Assembly (NCBI RefSeq): GCF_000739915.1
Contig: NZ_BBJT01000024.1
Location: 1 to 42,910 of the forward strand
From: Paenibacillus chitinolyticus NBRC 15660
GTDB lineage: Bacteria > Bacillota > Bacilli > Paenibacillales > NBRC-103111
DNA: 42,910 bases
Direction: 5' to 3'
The translations under genes were made by a program, and so were the position numbers. Positions within the stretch are counted from its first letter, which is position 1. The number at the start of each line of letters is the position of its first letter. Of the stretch, positions 31,915 through 40,290 are shown one piece after another. The notes below the pieces were generated by a model that did not search any database, was not told where the DNA came from, and saw nothing but the letters and a program-made list of their open reading frames with translations.

Positions 31915-32982
31915 TCATCGCAGCTCGTGAACGTAGGTACCGATCCACGACCGGCTGTAATGCTCCCGGACCCGGATGACCAGCTTGTCCGGATATACCT
32001 GGACAAGAAGACTTTCGCTTTTAGCCGGATTTACCGGCTTTTGATCGAAATTCAACACTCTCCGTACCGAGGAAGATCCGACGGAAAGAAAGTCGGTCCG
32101 GACCGCCTGGCCGCCCAGACTCCAGTCGAGATGGGAGTGGCCGGAGAAAAGAACGGCCTGCGGATAATCCGCCAATACGCGGCGGAAAGCCTTATAGTCC
32201 GTTACGCCCCGCTCCTGCCCGGAGCCTTTCAGCGTATGGACCAGCGGCTGGTGCAGGAAGACGAAGACCGGCCTGCCGGGGTGCGTCCTGGAAGCCTCGG
32301 ACAAGCGTCCGCCGAGCCAGTTCATCTGCTCTGCCGACAAGTAAGCGTCCTCCCGGGCATCTTTGACGACGTCCCGGTAGCCTTCCCCGCTGAGGAAGAT
32401 GAACGTGTAACCGGCCATCTCCGCCGCATGGTAGGGCTTCTCGTAGCCGAAGCAGCGCGTGAACAGCCCGACCGCCTCGCGTGTGGACCAGAACGGATTG
32501 AGCCGGCTCGTATCGACAGAGCCGAACGGCGTACGCCACATCCGGTAATACTCGTGATTGCCCATTGTCGCATGAAGGGGCGGATGGGGCATGGCGTTCA
32601 GCACTGCTGCCAGCGCGTTATAATCCCCCGGATTGCCGTCGGTCAAGTCGCCGTTCAGCACCATCATGCCGCTGTCCGGCGCCAGAGCCGCATGATCCAG
32701 CAAAGCCTTCCGCAGGAGATCCTGCGAGAGCTTGTCGTGCGCCTCGATATGAATGTCGCTCAGCACGGAAAACGTCAGCAGCGCCCGGTTCGTCTCTTCC
32801 GGAGAAGCCGTCCGTCCGCCGTCCGCACCGGCTTCGGCTCCGGTTTGCTGCCCGGAGTCCTGCGGTGGCGCTGCGGCAAGCAAAGCTTCTGCCGCAGGGA
32901 TCGTCTGCCGGCCCAGAGGCAGAAGGCAGACGGCTGTGCAGCAGGCCAGCAAAACCGCGGCGGCACGCTGAAAATGTTTCAC
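31915..32982 (-). CDS. Secreted calcineurin-like metallophosphoesterase
   Basis: A 355-residue phosphoesterase with a signal peptide (about 1-30) and a Ser/Gly/Ala-rich linker. The metal ligands are in order: SDIHIE (DxH), NGDLTD (GDxxD), MGNHEYY (GNHE), FVFLHQP and SGHSHLDW (GHSH). All are present, so it should be active. The start is GTG 32982, nine bases after GGAGGTG. It hydrolyses phosphate esters outside the membrane; the substrate is unknown. It is upstream of the ger operon on the same strand but separated by 102 bases, so possibly independent, and divergent from the Psp operon. Confidence 0.92.
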   Translation of the reverse strand: MKHFQRAAAVLLACCTAVCLLPLGRQTIPAAEALLAAAPPQDSGQQTGAEAGADGGRTASPEETNRALLTFSVLSDIHIEAHDKLSQDLLRKALLDHAALAPDSGMMVLNGDLTDGNPGDYNALAAVLNAMPHPPLHATMGNHEYYRMWRTPFGSVDTSRLNPFWSTREAVGLFTRCFGYEKPYHAAEMAGYTFIFLSGEGYRDVVKDAREDAYLSAEQMNWLGGRLSEASRTHPGRPVFVFLHQPLVHTLKGSGQERGVTDYKAFRRVLADYPQAVLFSGHSHLDWSLGGQAVRTDFLSVGSSSVRRVLNFDQKPVNPAKSESLLVQVYPDKLVIRVREHYSRSWIGTYVHELR

Positions 32983-33207
32983 GGCCCAACACCTCCGTCT
33001 CCATAGTCAGGGTCATTTGGGCTAGTGTTCCTTGGTGCCTGTTTTTTATGCGTACGACCCGGGCCGGAGCCCGCTTATCCTGAGGTCGGATAACGGCCCC
33101 GACTTAGGTCCAGGACCAAAAACCGCCGCGAGTCCGTTTTGGCGAATGCCGCTGTCGACTAGAATAAAGACATAAGATAACGACAACGAAAGGCGGTGAC
33201 GCAAAAG

Positions 33208-33501
33208 ATGAAACGCAATCCTAACATGGGCCTCGCGATCGTGCTGATCGCATTCGGAGCCTGGCTGATTCTCGGCAAACTGGGTATTCACCTGGGACCG
33301 ATTATGAGTTACCTGATTCCGATCGGAATGGTCGTGGTCGGCTACTTCGGGATTCAGAGAGGCAGCAAGCTGGGCTGGGTAATCGCCCTCCTCGGTATCT
33401 TCGCCCTTCTAGGCAAAATGACGACATTGTTCATTATCCTGATCGCTGTCGCCATGATCGCGTTCGGTGTATCGATGCTGAAAGGCACGTCCAATTCCTA
33501 A
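33208..33501 (+). CDS. LiaI/LiaF-like small membrane protein
   Basis: A 97-residue protein with about four membrane helices and little else (GLAIVLIAFGAWLILGKLG, MSYLIPIGMVVVGYFGI, VIALLGIFALLG, LFIILIAVAMIAFGV). It resembles LiaI and the membrane part of LiaF. GGTG nine bases before ATG 33208 suggests this start over a GTG at 33196. It leads an operon with two PspA proteins and a PspC protein and probably anchors them at the membrane in envelope stress. A promoter-like TAGAAT (near 33160) lies upstream. Confidence 0.75.
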   Translation: MKRNPNMGLAIVLIAFGAWLILGKLGIHLGPIMSYLIPIGMVVVGYFGIQRGSKLGWVIALLGIFALLGKMTTLFIILIAVAMIAFGVSMLKGTSNS

Positions 33502-33536
33502 GACCAAGACGCTGATAAAAGAAGGTGGTAAATACA

Positions 33537-34199
33537 ATGAGCATTCTGAAACGAATTCGTGATATAACGGTAGCAACGCTGAACGAGCGGCTGGAAGAAA
33601 GCGAAGATCCCATCCGCCTGATCGACCAATATCTCTCCGCCAAGAGAGAACAGCTCATGCAAAGCGAGCGTTTGTATCAGCAGTGTACGGCGCATGCCTC
33701 CTCGCTGAGACAACAATACTTAAGCGCACTGGAAACGAAAGAGAAACGCGAGCAGCAGGCCGCACTCGCCCTGAAAGCGGGCGAAGAGAACATGGCCCGC
33801 CTGATCCTTCACGAGAAGCTTCAGGCCGAAGAGCGCAGCGATCAGTATCGCGGCCTCTACGAGCAGGCCGGACAGTCGGCCGCCGAGCTGGAAGAAGAGC
33901 TTCAGGCCATGCGCGCCGATTATCAGGAAGTGCTCGACAAGCGGGGCTACTACATGGCCCGCATGGAGTCGGCGAGACTGCAGCAGCGGCTGAACTCACG
34001 CACGGGTTACGGAGACGGTTCCTCGTCGCCCCGCATGTTTTACCGGATGGAAGAGCACGTATCCGATATGGAGATGCAGGCACACGTCCTTCGCGACCTG
34101 CGCCGTACAACCCGGGAGGGCGGCTCCCAGAACTCGAATCCGGCTTTAGAGAAGGAGCTTGAGGCGCTGCGCCGCAAGATTAACCGGGAGGAGTCATAA
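33537..34199 (+). CDS. PspA/IM30-family protein, first copy
   Basis: A 220-residue coiled-coil protein: SILKRIRDITVATLNERLEE at the start with DPIRLIDQYL, the PspA/LiaH signature, then heptads through most of the length and a Gly/Ser break near 170 before the last helix. It should coat or remodel the cytoplasmic membrane during envelope stress. GAAGGTGG precedes the ATG. This copy is more divergent than the second one and carries a Cys and more Arg; the two probably do not have identical roles. Confidence 0.9.
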   Translation: MSILKRIRDITVATLNERLEESEDPIRLIDQYLSAKREQLMQSERLYQQCTAHASSLRQQYLSALETKEKREQQAALALKAGEENMARLILHEKLQAEERSDQYRGLYEQAGQSAAELEEELQAMRADYQEVLDKRGYYMARMESARLQQRLNSRTGYGDGSSSPRMFYRMEEHVSDMEMQAHVLRDLRRTTREGGSQNSNPALEKELEALRRKINREES

Positions 34200-34202
34200 T
34201 AC

Positions 34203-34718
34203 ATGAAAAAACTATACCGCTCGCGTACCGACAAGAAAGTAACGGGACTTTGCGGCGGACTTGCGGAAGTGTTGAACGTCGATGCAACCCTGCTGCGGCT
34301 GCTCACAGTCGTCGCGGTGTTCATCACCAGCGGTTCGCTGATCCTGCTTTACTTCATCGCCAGCTTTATCGTTCCGAAGGAACCGGGCTTCGACCCACCG
34401 CGCGGTCCTTACGGACCGGGCCCGTACGGCGGAGACTCCTACGGCCCTTACGGCAACAACAACAACAATAACTACGGCGGCTCTTACGGCGGCAACCAAG
34501 CTTACAACGGCTGGAACGGCAAAGAAGCCAGAAACGGCAGACAGCAGTCCGCCGCGGGTTCCTCTTTCGGATCGCCTAAGGCTGACAATATTGATGAAAT
34601 GATGAAAGATATCGAGAAAAAAGCGATGCAGCGCGAAATCGAGGAGCTTCGCGGCAAACTCGACCGCCTGGAAAAGCATCAAAAACCAACTAATAACGAT
34701 TCCAAAGGAGATGTATAA
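34203..34718 (+). CDS. PspC-domain membrane protein with low-complexity linker
   Basis: A 171-residue protein. The PspC domain is at 1-60: [23 protein letters not shown], then one membrane helix ([21 protein letters not shown]). A Gly/Tyr/Asn/Pro-rich stretch follows (about 65-105), with a run of six Asn encoded by AAC/AAT repeats near 34456-34473. The C-terminus is a short coiled coil (IEEMMKD-like to EKHQ). It probably docks PspA at the membrane. It starts 4 bases after the first PspA stop and ends 2 bases before the second PspA start, so it is tightly coupled. Confidence 0.9.
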   Translation: MKKLYRSRTDKKVTGLCGGLAEVLNVDATLLRLLTVVAVFITSGSLILLYFIASFIVPKEPGFDPPRGPYGPGPYGGDSYGPYGNNNNNNYGGSYGGNQAYNGWNGKEARNGRQQSAAGSSFGSPKADNIDEMMKDIEKKAMQREIEELRGKLDRLEKHQKPTNNDSKGDV

Positions 34719-34720
34719 AC

Positions 34721-35419
34721 ATGGGAGTTTTTTCGAGAATTAAAGATATGACTAAGGCGTCTATTCACGAGGTATTGGATAAAGTCGAAGATCCGGTCGT
34801 TATGCTCAACCAGTATATCCGCGACATGGAAGAAGAAATCGCGAAAGCGGAAGTGACCGTGGCGAAGCAAATCGCCAACGAGCGCAAGCTGAAACAGCGC
34901 CTGGAAGAAAGCGTACGCCTGTCCGCCGACCGTGAAGGCAGAGCGGCAGCCGCGCTGAAAGACGGCGAGGAGCAAGCGGCACGCCAAGCGCTTGAAGAAA
35001 AACTGTACCACGACGAGAAAATCGCCGAGTATACCGATCTTCACGAAGCTTCCAAAGGTCATGCGTCTGAACTGACCCAACAGCTTCACGACATGAAAGA
35101 CGAGTATTACAAGCTGCGCAACAAGCGCAACGAGCTTGTGGCCCGCACCCAGCTGGCCAAAGCGAAAAAGCAAATGGCGCAAGTGAGCTACAACGGCGTG
35201 ATCGAAAGCGGCAATGCTTCCAGAGGCTTCCAGCGCATTGAGGAGAAAATCATCCAGCTGGAAGTGGAAGCGGAAATCGCCCGCAAGCCTTACGTACCGG
35301 CATCCGGTTACAGCAGCGTGTCCAGCTACAACCCGTCCGATTCCGCCAAGCAGGCCAAAGTCGACGAGCAGCTCCAGCAGTTGAAAAACAAAATCGGCGG
35401 TACGAAAGCCGAGAAGTAA
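34721..35419 (+). CDS. pspA: PspA/LiaH-family protein, second copy
   Basis: A 232-residue PspA protein: [20 protein letters not shown], then [17 protein letters not shown], the family's most conserved element, then long heptads and a Ser/Tyr-rich break (about 195-210) before a final short helix. It is closer to typical PspA/LiaH than the copy encoded 500 bases upstream. AAAGGAG lies inside the end of the PspC gene. It is the last gene of the operon and is followed by a spacer and a terminator. Confidence 0.93.
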   Translation: MGVFSRIKDMTKASIHEVLDKVEDPVVMLNQYIRDMEEEIAKAEVTVAKQIANERKLKQRLEESVRLSADREGRAAAALKDGEEQAARQALEEKLYHDEKIAEYTDLHEASKGHASELTQQLHDMKDEYYKLRNKRNELVARTQLAKAKKQMAQVSYNGVIESGNASRGFQRIEEKIIQLEVEAEIARKPYVPASGYSSVSSYNPSDSAKQAKVDEQLQQLKNKIGGTKAEK

Positions 35420-35542
35420 TCGGCTTCGCGACAGCCTAATGACTGACCGGCAGGCGCCGGAATTCAGAGCAGGAATTCCGCCCGCCTCCGGCCGGTTCTT
35501 ACCGCTAGTAAGCGGCACCTCTTGCACAGTTATACCTGCCAT

Positions 35543-35575
35543 GCCTTCGGAGATCGGACTCCGGAGGCTTTTTTT
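35543..35575 (+). terminator. Terminator of the Psp operon
   Basis: A 10-bp stem (35543-35552 with 35559-35568, one G-T pair) with a 6-base loop and seven T residues. The 120 bases between the last PspA gene and this element hold only small hairpins, including GGAATTC/GAATTCC. Confidence 0.88.
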
Positions 35576-35692
35576 CTGCCCGCTCCCTGGTTGGTTGACC
35601 GATCATGCGACGCGGTTCCGCACAGGCGATAAGAGCGAATTGCCCTCCAATGCGGTGCGCATACTACGGAAAAGAAAGGAGATGAACCTCGA

Positions 35693-35821
35693 ATGGCTAA
35701 ATCCAACAATTCCAAAGAGCAGGATATTCACGAAAAGGAAAACAAGCAGCGCAAAAGCACCCCGTCCGAATCCGGCGGTGTCGACAAAAAACTAAGCGGG
35801 CCGAATTTTCCCGCGACTTAG
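35693..35821 (+). CDS. Small basic hydrophilic protein
   Basis: A 42-residue protein, MAKSNNSKEQDIHEKENKQR at the start and ending LSGPNFPAT. It is Lys/Asn/Ser/Glu-rich and without a hydrophobic core, like minor small acid-soluble or other small spore proteins of Bacillales, but I cannot name a family. AAAGGAG sits about 11 bases upstream of the ATG. An alternative frame beginning at 35682 would start directly on the ribosome site and is less likely. No own terminator seen. Confidence 0.55.
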   Translation: MAKSNNSKEQDIHEKENKQRKSTPSESGGVDKKLSGPNFPAT

Positions 35822-35870
35822 CGGCATTTAGAGCCTTGCGGATGCGATGGATCTTATCCAGCCCCTTTGC

Positions 35871-35910
35871 TTTCTTTTCCACCGATTGTATAATAGGAAT
35901 GGAAAAGAAA
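35871..35910 (+). promoter_or_regulatory. Promoter framed by a perfect palindrome upstream of bacilliredoxin
   Basis: TTTCTTTTCC (35871-35880) and GGAAAAGAAA (35901-35910) are a perfect inverted repeat with a 20-base centre that contains TATAAT (35889-35894). A -35 candidate TTGCTT (35867-35872) stands 16 bases upstream. The arms would flank RNA polymerase at the -10 element, a strong hint of an operator. Confidence 0.55.
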
Positions 35911-35947
35911 ATGTCCATGACATTGATCACAGGGGAGTGAACCGATT

Positions 35948-36382
35948 ATGGTGATGTCTTTTGACTCATATATGAGAGACATGGTACAACCAATGCGTGA
36001 GGATTTAACCCGCATCGGCGTAAAGGAGCTTTTGACGCCCGAGCAGGCAGCGGAAGCGCTGGAGAATTCGGAAGGAACACTGCTGCTCGTTATCAACTCC
36101 GTTTGCGGCTGCGCGGCTGGACAGTGCCGTCCCGGCGTTGCCAAAGCTCTGCAGAACGAAGTGAAGCCGGATCACCTGTACACGGTTTTTGCCGGTCAGG
36201 AGAAAGAAGCGACGGCTAAAGCCCGCGAATATTTGGCGCCTTATCCGCCTTCGTCGCCTTCGATCGCGCTTTTTAAAGACGGTCAGCTGGTCCACTTTAT
36301 CCAGCGCCACCAAATCGAAGACCGTTCCGCCGACATGATTGCCGGCGATCTGACGGATGCCTTCGAAAAGTACTGCAAATAA
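35948..36382 (+). CDS. BrxA/BrxB-family bacilliredoxin
   Basis: A 144-residue thioredoxin-fold protein with the Cys-Gly-Cys active site in NSVCGCAAGQCRPG (Cys53 and Cys55 from this start). The first Met-rich segment and YPPSSPSIALF agree with the YphP/YqiW (bacilliredoxin) family. These proteins remove bacillithiol from oxidised protein thiols in the cytoplasm, so the cell should make bacillithiol. GGGGAG precedes the ATG at 35948; an internal ATG at 35954 is possible. Single-gene unit with its own promoter palindrome and terminator. Confidence 0.93.
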   Translation: MVMSFDSYMRDMVQPMREDLTRIGVKELLTPEQAAEALENSEGTLLLVINSVCGCAAGQCRPGVAKALQNEVKPDHLYTVFAGQEKEATAKAREYLAPYPPSSPSIALFKDGQLVHFIQRHQIEDRSADMIAGDLTDAFEKYCK

Positions 36383-36421
36383 GAACGGGACCCGTTAACC
36401 GGTTCGTTCCGAATAGAGCAA

Positions 36422-36462
36422 GCTCCCGCGGCCGTCTTTTGACGGAAGCGGGGGCTTTTTTC
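36422..36462 (+). terminator. Terminator of the bacilliredoxin gene
   Basis: GCTCCCGC (36422-36429) pairs with GCGGGGGC (36448-36455), with an inner CGTC/GACG hairpin, followed by seven T residues. Confidence 0.85.
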
Positions 36463-36789
36463 TTGTCCGAGGGAGGGCTTCGCGCGGCGTACGGCTTAAA
36501 TTAGTCATGTGGCCCTAACACGTTGAGCATATCAGACTATAGCCCAGCCCGGAGGAATTGAGTAAAGTTTTAATATAAAGAGAGCGTTTCCAAGATGTGG
36601 GGATCGGGAAACGTCCGTGGACGTGAGTGTAAAATGAACAGCCTGAATCCGGAGGTGGCATGATTTTTTTTCATGCGGCCCGGAGGAGGTGAATGAGCGG
36701 ATAAAAATCGGAATGAGCGGAGCAAGTACGAACGGCGGGATGACGCTGATTAACAAAGCTTCAGGACGAAGCAATCAAAAGGAGGTTTT
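36463..36789 (+). other. Long leader region upstream of the chitinase gene
   Basis: About 330 bases without a gene of useful size. CGTTTCC (36585-36591) and GGAAACG (36607-36613) form a perfect inverted repeat, close to an AT-rich TAATATAAAG promoter-like segment; AGAGAGCGTTTCCA there is a poor cre match. GCTTC-AGGAC-GAAGC forms a small hairpin near 36758-36772. Several GGAGG-like words occur (36551, 36651, 36682) without matching reading frames. I could not match a riboswitch class. Confidence 0.4.
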
Positions 36790-36855
36790 TTGAAAGCGTT
36801 TACTAAAATTCGAAAAAGATCGTCCACTAAAACGAGAAAGAAGGGAAATAAATGA
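36790..36855 (+). CDS. Putative 21-residue basic leader peptide
   Basis: A TTG four bases after AAAAGGAGG opens a frame for MKAFTKIRKRSSTKTRKKGN plus K, ending at a TGA that overlaps the chitinase ATG (ATGA). Ten of 21 residues are Lys or Arg. The strong ribosome site has no other use, since the chitinase has its own AAGGGA. The peptide may exist to couple or pace translation of the chitinase. The spacing is short, and chance is possible. Confidence 0.35.
   Translation: MKAFTKIRKRSSTKTRKKGNK
36791..36804 (+). promoter_or_regulatory. cre-like site upstream of the chitinase gene
   Basis: TGAAAGCGTTTACT matches the CcpA consensus TGWAANCGNTNWCA at all but the last base. It lies 48 bases before the chitinase start. 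Chitinases are commonly under carbon catabolite control in Bacillales. Confidence 0.6.
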
Positions 36856-39137
36856 AAAGCAACAAAAGAATAAAAATGACCTGGCTGGGCTTCTTTGCGC
36901 TGCTTCTGGCGCTGCTCCCCTTGTTCAATACGGGCGCGGGCACAGCTTCGGCGGCCGAACCGGCCAAAATCGTCGGGTATTTCACCTCTTGGGGAATATA
37001 CGGACGCAATTATCAGGTCAAGGATATCGACGGCTCCAAAATGACTCATTTGAATTATGCTTTCGCCGACATTTGCTGGGGAGGCGTGCACGGCAACAAC
37101 TCGACCGACAGCCCTAACAAACAGACCTGGTCCTGCACGGATTCCCACGTGCCTCTCCAGTCCAAGTCCGTTCCGAACGGAACGATCGTGCTCGGAGAGC
37201 CTTGGGCGGACGTGAACACGCCGTACAGCGGTTATTCGTACGAAGAGTGCGACCAGAAGGCGCTTTGCGGCAATTTTGCGGGTCTGCGCGACCTGAAGAA
37301 AAAGAACCCGTCGCTCAAAACGCTCATCTCCGTGGGCGGATGGACCTGGTCCAACCGTTTCTCCGACGTGGCGGCCAACGCTGCCACGCGTGAAACGTTC
37401 GCCAACTCCGCAGTCGAATTTATCCGCACCTACGGTTTTGACGGTGTGGATTTGGACTGGGAGTATCCCGTAGCGGGCGGCCTGTCCGGCAACACGTACA
37501 GCCCTGCGGATAAGCAGAACTACACACTTCTGCTCAAAAAAGTCCGTGAGAAGCTGGACGCGGCCGGAACTGCGGACGGCAAGAAATATCTCTTGACCAT
37601 CGCGTCCGGCGCCAGTCAGAAGTTTGCCAACAATACGGAGCTTTCCGAAATCGCCAAAACGGTCGACTGGATCAATATCATGACCTATGATTTCCACGGC
37701 GGCTGGGAAAAATCAACCAATCACAACGCTGCGCTTTACCCGGACCCGAACGATCCGTCCACGGGTGACATCAAGAAGTACAACACGAGCGACGCGATCG
37801 ATATTTACTTCCAGTCGGGCGTCCCGGCCAACAAGCTGGTGCTCGGTCTTCCTTTCTACGGCAAGGGCTGGAAGGGCTGCCCTCCCGGACCGAACAATGA
37901 CGGCCAGTACCAGACCTGCGTAGGGGGCTGGGACGGTAACGTTCTGCCGACCGGCACATGGGACGACTGGGCGTCCGGCAACAGCGGCACGTTCGATTAC
38001 GGCGATATCATGGCCAATTACGTGAACAAGAACGGCTTCACCCGTTACTGGAACGACACGACCAAAACGCCGTATCTGTTCAACCCGACGAGCGGCACGT
38101 TCATCTCCTATGAAGATACGCAATCCATTGCCGCCAAAACGGCTTATATCAAAAGCAAAGGCCTGGCCGGCGCGATGTTCTGGGAGACCAGCTCCGACTG
38201 CCGTACCAGCCCTAAGTTCTCCTGTACGATAAAGCTTCTCGACAAAGTGGCGGCCGACCTTATGAGCCCTGCCGTACCGGACACCCAGGCTCCGACGGCG
38301 GTTACGAATCTGGTCTCCACGGGCAAAACATCCACGAGCGTCACCTTGAGCTGGACCGCATCGACGGATAACGTCGGCGTTGCCGGTTATGAAGTGTCCT
38401 ACGGCACGACGAAAGTCAACGTGCCGGGAACGACCGCCAACATTACGGGCCTGACGGCCAATACCGCTTATACGTTCACGGTAAAAGCGAAAGACGCGGC
38501 GGGCAACGTATCTGCCCCGGCCTCCGTAACCGTCACGACGGACGGCGGAACGACAACCCCGGATACCCAGGCTCCGACAGCGGTCACGAATCTGGTCTCC
38601 ACCGGCAAAACATCGACCAGCGTGGCACTGAGCTGGACGGCCGCGACGGATAACATCGGCGTTACGGGCTATGATGTCACTTACGGCACGAAAACCGTCT
38701 CCACGACGGCGACAAGCCTGAACGTGACTGACCTTACGCCGAGCACGGCCTACACGTTCACGGTCAAAGCGAAGGATGCGGCGGGCAACGTATCTGCCCC
38801 GGCTTCCGTAACCGTTACGACGGACGCGGCGACGAACCCGGGCTCTCCGGTTCAGCCGACCTTCACGGTCACGAGCGATTGGGGAACGGGCTACAACTTC
38901 AGCTTCTCCATCAAGAACACGGGAACGACCCCGATCACGAACTGGAAGCTGGAATTCGACTATACGGGAAGCATCACATCCGTCTGGGATGCATCCATCG
39001 TCAGTTCCGCCAATAACCATTTCGTGATCAAAGGCGCAGGCTGGAACAACACGCTTCAGCCCGGAGCTACCGTTACTTTCGGAGGAGCGGGACTTGTCAA
39101 AGCCCAGCCGACGAATATTGTGGTAACAGGCAGCTAA
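36852..39137 (+). CDS. Secreted GH18 chitinase with two FnIII domains and a CBM2
   Basis: A 761-residue chitinase. Signal peptide 1-35 (cleavage after ASA). GH18 barrel about 38-470: SVGGWTWSNRF and the catalytic FDGVDLDWEYP with Asp197, Asp200, Asp202 and the acid Glu204, all present. Then two fibronectin type III domains starting PDTQAPTAVTNL at 477 and 571, nearly alike, and a C-terminal carbohydrate-binding module of family 2 type (about 665-761, TSDWGTGYNFSFSIKNTG). The layout recalls Bacillus circulans ChiA1. It is exported and degrades chitin; the CBM binds the polymer. Preceded by a cre-like site. AAGGGA gives the ribosome site. Confidence 0.95.
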   Translation: MKSNKRIKMTWLGFFALLLALLPLFNTGAGTASAAEPAKIVGYFTSWGIYGRNYQVKDIDGSKMTHLNYAFADICWGGVHGNNSTDSPNKQTWSCTDSHVPLQSKSVPNGTIVLGEPWADVNTPYSGYSYEECDQKALCGNFAGLRDLKKKNPSLKTLISVGGWTWSNRFSDVAANAATRETFANSAVEFIRTYGFDGVDLDWEYPVAGGLSGNTYSPADKQNYTLLLKKVREKLDAAGTADGKKYLLTIASGASQKFANNTELSEIAKTVDWINIMTYDFHGGWEKSTNHNAALYPDPNDPSTGDIKKYNTSDAIDIYFQSGVPANKLVLGLPFYGKGWKGCPPGPNNDGQYQTCVGGWDGNVLPTGTWDDWASGNSGTFDYGDIMANYVNKNGFTRYWNDTTKTPYLFNPTSGTFISYEDTQSIAAKTAYIKSKGLAGAMFWETSSDCRTSPKFSCTIKLLDKVAADLMSPAVPDTQAPTAVTNLVSTGKTSTSVTLSWTASTDNVGVAGYEVSYGTTKVNVPGTTANITGLTANTAYTFTVKAKDAAGNVSAPASVTVTTDGGTTTPDTQAPTAVTNLVSTGKTSTSVALSWTAATDNIGVTGYDVTYGTKTVSTTATSLNVTDLTPSTAYTFTVKAKDAAGNVSAPASVTVTTDAATNPGSPVQPTFTVTSDWGTGYNFSFSIKNTGTTPITNWKLEFDYTGSITSVWDASIVSSANNHFVIKGAGWNNTLQPGATVTFGGAGLVKAQPTNIVVTGS
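38280..38843 (+). repeat. Tandem 282-bp repeats encoding the FnIII domains
   Basis: Two copies (38280-38561 and about 38562-38843) encode the fibronectin type III modules with a period of 94 residues. Both ends are close to identical at DNA level (around TCTCCACGGGCAAAACATCC and GCGGGCAACGTATCTGCCCC), the middles have diverged, which suggests an old duplication kept similar by recombination. Confidence 0.8.
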
Positions 39138-39173
39138 TCCGCTGCGGATTTTGAAGTGAGGTAATCTGACATC

Positions 39174-39217
39174 AAAAACCGTCCCGGCCATCCTTTTGGT
39201 GGTTGGGGCGGTTTTCT
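39174..39217 (+). terminator. Terminator of the chitinase gene
   Basis: AAAACCG and CCC pair with GGG and CGGTTTT through an imperfect stem with a CCTTTTGG loop, and a T-rich end. It lies about 37 bases after the stop. Confidence 0.75.
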
Positions 39218-39268
39218 TTGTGGTAAGATAAGTTCAAACCTTAGGTGTGGAGAAGGAGGATTTTTTTA

Positions 39269-40078
39269 ATGAGCCTGCAGCAGGAGATTATCCGGGAACT
39301 TGGCGTTAAACCGCAGATCGACGTTCAGGAAGAAATCCGCAGTCGCGTAGATTTCCTGAAACAGTATGTAAAATCGGCCGGCGTATCCGGTCTGCTGATT
39401 GCCATCAGCGGGGGCATCGACAGCGCCGTTGCCGCCGGCCTGTGCAAAATAGCGACGGACGAGCTGACGAAAGAGAGCGGCAAAGAGTATAAGACAGTCG
39501 GCGTCTTCCAGCCGTACGGCACACAAGAGGATATTCATGACAGCTATGCGACGGCAGAAGCGTTCAATCTCAAATACCGCATGGAAACCAATATCGAAGA
39601 AACGGTGAACGAGATCGCGCTCGAAGTCGAATTCAGCCTGAAAAATGCGGGAGACTCCCGTCATATGAGCAAAGAAGGCAAAGGTAACGTGAAGGCGAGA
39701 ACACGGATGGTCGTCCAGTACGCCATCGCCTTCGAAATGAACCTGCTCGTCGTGGGTACGGATCATGCTTCCGAGGCGATTACGGGTTTCTTTACGAAGT
39801 GGGGCGACGGCGCCGTCGATATCACTCCGCTCAGCTCCCTCAACAAGCGTCAGGTACGCGCTCTGGCGGCCGAACTGGGCGTTCCGGACAGCGTCCTTCA
39901 TAAAGCGCCGACTGCAGGACTGTGGGAAGGGCAGACGGACGAGAAGGAGCTTGGAGTCAGCTACGAGGACAACAGCGACTATCTGGAAGGCAAAGAGATC
40001 AATCCGGCCGCCGCGGAGAAACTCGAGAAGCATTATATGAAAACGAGACATAAGCGCGGCCGCATTCCCGGCATCTAA
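39269..40078 (+). CDS. nadE: Ammonia-dependent NAD+ synthetase
   Basis: A 269-residue enzyme that amidates nicotinate adenine dinucleotide to NAD+ with ammonia and ATP. The ATP-pyrophosphatase P-loop is AISGGIDSAVAAGL (about 46-59). VVGTDHASEAITGFFTKWGDG and the C-terminal TAGLWEGQTDEKELG match the NadE family; it lacks the amidohydrolase domain of glutamine-dependent forms. Its length matches Bacillus NadE (272). AAGGAGGA stands just upstream of ATG 39269. Single gene. Confidence 0.96.
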   Translation: MSLQQEIIRELGVKPQIDVQEEIRSRVDFLKQYVKSAGVSGLLIAISGGIDSAVAAGLCKIATDELTKESGKEYKTVGVFQPYGTQEDIHDSYATAEAFNLKYRMETNIEETVNEIALEVEFSLKNAGDSRHMSKEGKGNVKARTRMVVQYAIAFEMNLLVVGTDHASEAITGFFTKWGDGAVDITPLSSLNKRQVRALAAELGVPDSVLHKAPTAGLWEGQTDEKELGVSYEDNSDYLEGKEINPAAAEKLEKHYMKTRHKRGRIPGI

Positions 40079-40151
40079 ATCCGCGTTCAGTCGGAAATTT
40101 GCCCGGTATGTTCGTTTCGTTTGGAGACATGTCCTTTTTCGGGGAAAAGAT

Positions 40152-40186
40152 AAAGAAGCGGAGGAGCGGAGCTCTTTCGCTTCTTT
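40152..40186 (+). other. Hairpin between nadE and acpS
   Basis: AAAGAAGCG (40152-40160) pairs perfectly with CGCTTCTTT (40178-40186), with GAGC/GCTC possible inside. Only a short T run is present, in the stem itself. It is probably the nadE terminator, although weak. Confidence 0.5.
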
Positions 40187-40290
40187 GGCGTATGCGAGTG
40201 GCCGCGTCCCGGCTTGACCTTGCGGAATGGCCGTGCCACAATCAGGCAAGGTGAACGAAACGGAAAAAAATGAGTAACGGAGGCGTGCAC

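Noticed and set aside
36660-36780. Possible c-di-GMP riboswitch before the chitinase gene
   Set aside because: ACAAAGCTTCAGGACGAAGC loosely recalls part of a GEMM helix, but the other conserved blocks are missing.
37713-39191. 492-residue minus-strand open frame opposite the chitinase
   Set aside because: Antisense shadow with repeated segments mirroring the FnIII repeats; the plus strand encodes a complete chitinase.
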